Below are positions 62,001-64,000 of a stretch of 64,000 nt of DNA, one piece after another (within the stretch, counting starts at the first letter, position 1; each line of letters starts with the position of its first letter). Below the pieces are notes generated by a model, which saw only the letters and a list, made by a program, of their open reading frames with translations, was not told the origin of the DNA and searched no databases. The stretch comes from Pelecanus crispus (Eukaryota > Chordata > Aves > Pelecaniformes > Pelecanidae), in NCBI RefSeq assembly GCF_030463565.1, contig NC_134644.1, forward strand, positions 101,490,765-101,554,764, written 5' to 3'. The position numbers and the translations under genes are program-made.

Positions 62001-63886
62001 GACTAGAGTTCAAGGAGATGCTTTGAACAACATTCATTGACATCTACGAACCAACATAAGTGAATCCAACTGTTTGACTCATCTGACTTATCTGCTTGGT
62101 CCTGCAGGACTGCAGGACTACACAGAGTCCCCCTCCCCACAGGTACCACTTAACTCCTTTTGGTAAACTGAGAAAGCTCCACCTTGAAAGTCAGGTTCAT
62201 TCCATGGTATCCTTGCCGAACCAAGTTCTCTTGGGGTCCCTTCAAATGATGAACTTGCCATTCCTCTGCTCACCGATGGCGTACCAGCCCTTCTCTGGAC
62301 CTTGCTGCAGGCTGAGTCCACCTATCCTGGAACATGCCCTGGCAGCATACACCATGTTCTTGATGTCCTCATTGGGTGCTTGTACAACAGGGCTAATAAT
62401 TTCCTCTCCATCAAATATTTTCCTCCCACTTACAGTCACTTTGCACAACCCTTCTTAACATAAAGGCATTGTCAGGAGGTTGCTGTGCGGCTCCTCGGCT
62501 GTGCTCCAGTGACTTCTGGCTCCCAGACAGATGCTCAAGGGAGGTCACGGAGTGATACACAAGGTTCAGCCTCTGCTGAAGCTTGGCTTTGCTGCAGCTA
62601 TAGCATTTCACAGATACTTAATGCATAGTAGTTTGTGATTACAGTATAAGCTACACACTATTTACAAGCAGGTCTACCTAAAACACAGTAGTGAAGATGC
62701 CCCGGATAAAATCCTGCATCTTCATGCCAATTTTTGTACCAATTTGGACGGGCAGCCCTGCAAATCATGTTGGTGCTAGTATCCCTCTTATGCTGCCTTA
62801 AGGATGGAATACTCTGTTGATCTTCACTGTAAGGATTGTAATTATGGGTTGCTAGCAAAGTGATTTCAGAGTTATTGGAAGGGGACAGGGGACGATGGTA
62901 GTAATGTTATTAAGTCACCCCAGCATCTCTACAGCACATCGGAAGGGAATGCATCTCGAGATCATTTTTACAATGCAGCTTTGCCTTGAGACTATTTTTG
63001 AGAAGACATTCTTCAAAAGAATACAGAATAATGACAATTCAAATGTGACAAAAGCAAGACAGTGTCCATGCTCTCACAGTCTTCAGGATTTTCAGTACTC
63101 TCTTGCTGATGCTGCGAAGGTGAGCAAGTTTAAGCAGAATAACCTCAGCATGGGCTGTCAGCCCAGTCACCATCCCCTGAGAAAAATGTGTCAAGGCAAA
63201 ATGATGTCACAGTCTTGATGTGTCGGCTAAAATGCAGGCTAAGGATTGCAGCATTTGCTTGGTCTTTGTTTAAAACACAGCAATGAAGCAAACAAAAAGC
63301 AGTAGGTACACTTGCTGGATACGGTTGCTCTCCAACATTGGTGCAGAATAAGTTAGTTGCATTGCTAGGACAGCTAATGCAAAGTTACCTTTTTTGCCCC
63401 TTGGTCTTTACCAATGAAATCAACGATGATCCAGTGCCAGGTGCCTAGATCACGTGCACAGCCAACAAAATTATGTGGCATCTTCTGCAGATGGAGGCTG
63501 TTGTCACTGAGCAAAGTCACTAAAGGTGGATAACATGAAGAGGAGGAAATGAGTACTGTGATTCCTGCCAGTTGAGAGTGCCCCAGCTAAGCCATAGATT
63601 TCCCAATCTGACTGCCAGTAAGCAGACTGTACATGCATTTCGTACCAGATGGAAACTCACCACTAGCCACACCTGATTATTTCTAAGCATAGACACTGAC
63701 AGCTCATCATCCAATAACTGTTGGTTCACCATGCCTCATTAACATGGAGACTTCAAACCCAGGGACATTTCAACAAAGGCTGACTAATAACCACATAACA
63801 TACCTGCACTTTTTCAAAAGCATCAGGATCACATTCCTCTATTGAAAAGTTATGATAGATTGACGCAAACAGTGCACTGCCTGACC
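49946..63886 (-). CDS. EPB41L4B: EPB41L4B, FERM-domain protein, 3' part (partial; extends beyond the right edge)
   Basis: Four minus-strand exons (63804-63886, 56022-56090, 51817-51980, 49946-50093) have consensus donors and acceptors and join in phase to about 150 residues ending at a TAG. The assignment rests mainly on position: in mammals EPB41L4B lies immediately upstream of FRRS1L on the same strand, as here. I do not recall the C-terminal sequence well enough to confirm it by identity. The family (band 4.1-like 4B, EHM2) has an N-terminal FERM domain, outside this window, and links membrane proteins to cortical actin. The part seen is a low-complexity Ser/Thr/Pro tail with NPFFDPFTTVPQFS and SSPKITPVTPSPV. 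More exons may be hidden in the introns. Confidence 0.55.
50094..51816 (-). other. EPB41L4B: EPB41L4B putative last intron
   Basis: AT-rich, with an A-run at 51357-51368. No repeat element or other gene is seen. Confidence 0.42.
51817..51980 (-). CDS. EPB41L4B: EPB41L4B putative penultimate exon
   Basis: The acceptor is TTTTTTTTGTAG and the donor is CAG followed by GTACAG. The 164 bases begin in phase 0 and encode AEFTDSKLQCC, then SSPKITPVTPSPVLRSLAET, and end ISLAD plus two bases. The frame stays open past the donor to a stop near 51735, so an unspliced alternative ending is possible. The Ser/Thr/Pro richness fits the tail of a band 4.1-like protein. Confidence 0.6.
52026..52223 (-). CDS. 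Possible alternative last exon of EPB41L4B
   Basis: A minus-strand frame starts directly after an acceptor-like CATCTCTCGTAG and runs 65 codons to TAA at 52028-52026. It begins in phase 0, so it could follow the 56022-56090 exon. The peptide has a Ser-rich part (GDSSASTEVALSNYSYS) then a hydrophobic run (HLFSLLVVVAGCLAM) and a basic end (VKVSKSSRS). It could be an alternative tail-anchored terminus or a chance frame. Confidence 0.25.
   Translation of the reverse strand, partial: CMWPSGLSLGHSSEKAIKRGDSSASTEVALSNYSYSLSHLFSLLVVVAGCLAMNWMVKVSKSSRS
53904..53990 (+). repeat. A-rich purine tract
   Basis: Starts with A15, then (A)nG units with few interruptions; similar in kind to the 40.9-kb tract. 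Confidence 0.92.
55917..55933 (+). repeat. T17 homopolymer
   Basis: Seventeen T followed by CAG. It mimics a plus-strand splice acceptor, but no plus-strand exon follows. Confidence 0.93.
56022..56090 (-). CDS. EPB41L4B: EPB41L4B putative internal exon
   Basis: The acceptor is TTTTTTAAAG and the donor is GTAAGT. The 69 bases, phase 0 at both ends, encode 23 residues including NPFFDPFTTVPQFS. A second acceptor six bases downstream (start 56084) would drop two residues. The NPF-containing, non-random peptide between strong splice sites is good evidence for an exon. Confidence 0.58.
57170..57560. promoter_or_regulatory. Candidate intronic conserved element
   Basis: Repeat-free AT-rich sequence with TTAATTGTCAGG, GGCAATTAACAG and GGAATTAATC cores close together. 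Compositional evidence only. Confidence 0.22.
62118..62611 (-). pseudogene. Unrecognised decayed coding segment, possible retropseudogene
   Basis: Two minus-strand frames abut so that one shift near 62440-62455 joins them into about 120 protein-like codons. The first part includes LQQRLNLVYHSVTSLEHLSG and the second includes KVTVSGRKIFDGEEIISP, NMVYAARACSRIGGLSLQQG and GWYAIGEQRNGKF, then TGA. No splice sites flank the shift. Composition is richer in G+C than the surrounding intron. I do not recognise the protein family. It may be a processed pseudogene or a piece of a transposon or retroviral remnant in sense orientation within the intron. Confidence 0.35.
63804..63886 (-). CDS. EPB41L4B: EPB41L4B putative internal exon
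   Basis: The donor is GTGCAG followed by GTATGT. The peptide reads GSGSALFASIYHNFSI and then EECDPDAFEKVQ, ending in phase 0. The right border is either 63886 (acceptor ACAAG) or 63880 (acceptor GGTCAG). An in-frame stop just upstream, near 63911, shows the exon is short. The acidic motif and strong donor favour a real exon; the gene assignment is by synteny. Confidence 0.5.
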
Positions 63887-64000
63887 CTTGTCCAACACAA
63901 ACAAATAGTTTGAGTTTCTACTGTAATCAATCTCTACTTGTGTAAGAGCAAAAGCTGGCTGAAAGTCCTTAAGTGTCCAGAAACTCAACCAATCACGGTC

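Larger units (their letters stand above)
56091..63803 (-). other. EPB41L4B: EPB41L4B putative intron
   Basis: A 7.7-kb stretch, mostly unique AT-rich DNA. It holds an AT-rich candidate element (57170-57560) and an unrecognised decayed coding segment (62118-62611). No further exon could be supported, but short ones could be missed. Confidence 0.5.

Noticed and set aside
1-64000. CRISPR arrays, bacterial operons, phage or insertion sequences
   Set aside because: None seen. The only tandem arrays are microsatellites and the GC-rich minisatellite, and the genome context is vertebrate.

Overview
This is a piece of a vertebrate nuclear genome, almost certainly a bird. The evidence is the CR1 non-LTR retrotransposon tails that end in the avian ATTCTATGAT signature (about 4985-5235, 6600-6786 and 8112-8546), small exons with GT/AG borders in long non-coding DNA, and one clear CpG-island promoter. 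There is no bacterial or phage gene organisation. From memory, the human genes recognised here lie at 9q31.3, a block I associate with the avian Z chromosome. That placement is inference.

Layout, left to right. (1) 1-12.1 kb is non-coding DNA downstream of FRRS1L, with three CR1 copies and probable FRRS1L 3' UTR at its right end. (2) 12129-18925, minus strand, is a complete five-exon coding sequence for FRRS1L, the DOMON-domain protein that helps assemble AMPA receptors in the ER. All exon borders and phases can be read directly and give 283 residues. (3) 18.25-20.25 kb is the CpG-island promoter, interrupted by a GC-rich minisatellite with a 39-bp unit (about 19186-19795). Because 39 is divisible by 3, long meaningless open frames run through it on both strands. 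(4) 20.25-49.9 kb is intergenic, with simple repeats, one orphan CpG-rich patch (24.46-24.86 kb), several AT-rich candidate conserved non-coding elements, and no convincing gene. (5) About 49.9-64 kb, minus strand, holds four small in-phase exons that I assign to the 3' end of EPB41L4B (a FERM-domain protein), mainly because it is the expected upstream neighbour on the same strand. I did not match the exon sequences to a remembered protein. A possible alternative last exon and an unrecognised decayed coding segment lie in its introns.

How they relate: FRRS1L and EPB41L4B are transcribed in the same direction, with EPB41L4B upstream. They are not known to work together. The window is ordinary euchromatin with no evident new system. 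The points most worth a second look are the promoter minisatellite, the predicted hydrophobic C-terminus (with a second alternative) of the EPB41L4B-like exons, the unrecognised decayed coding segment at 62.1-62.6 kb, and the orphan CpG-rich patch.
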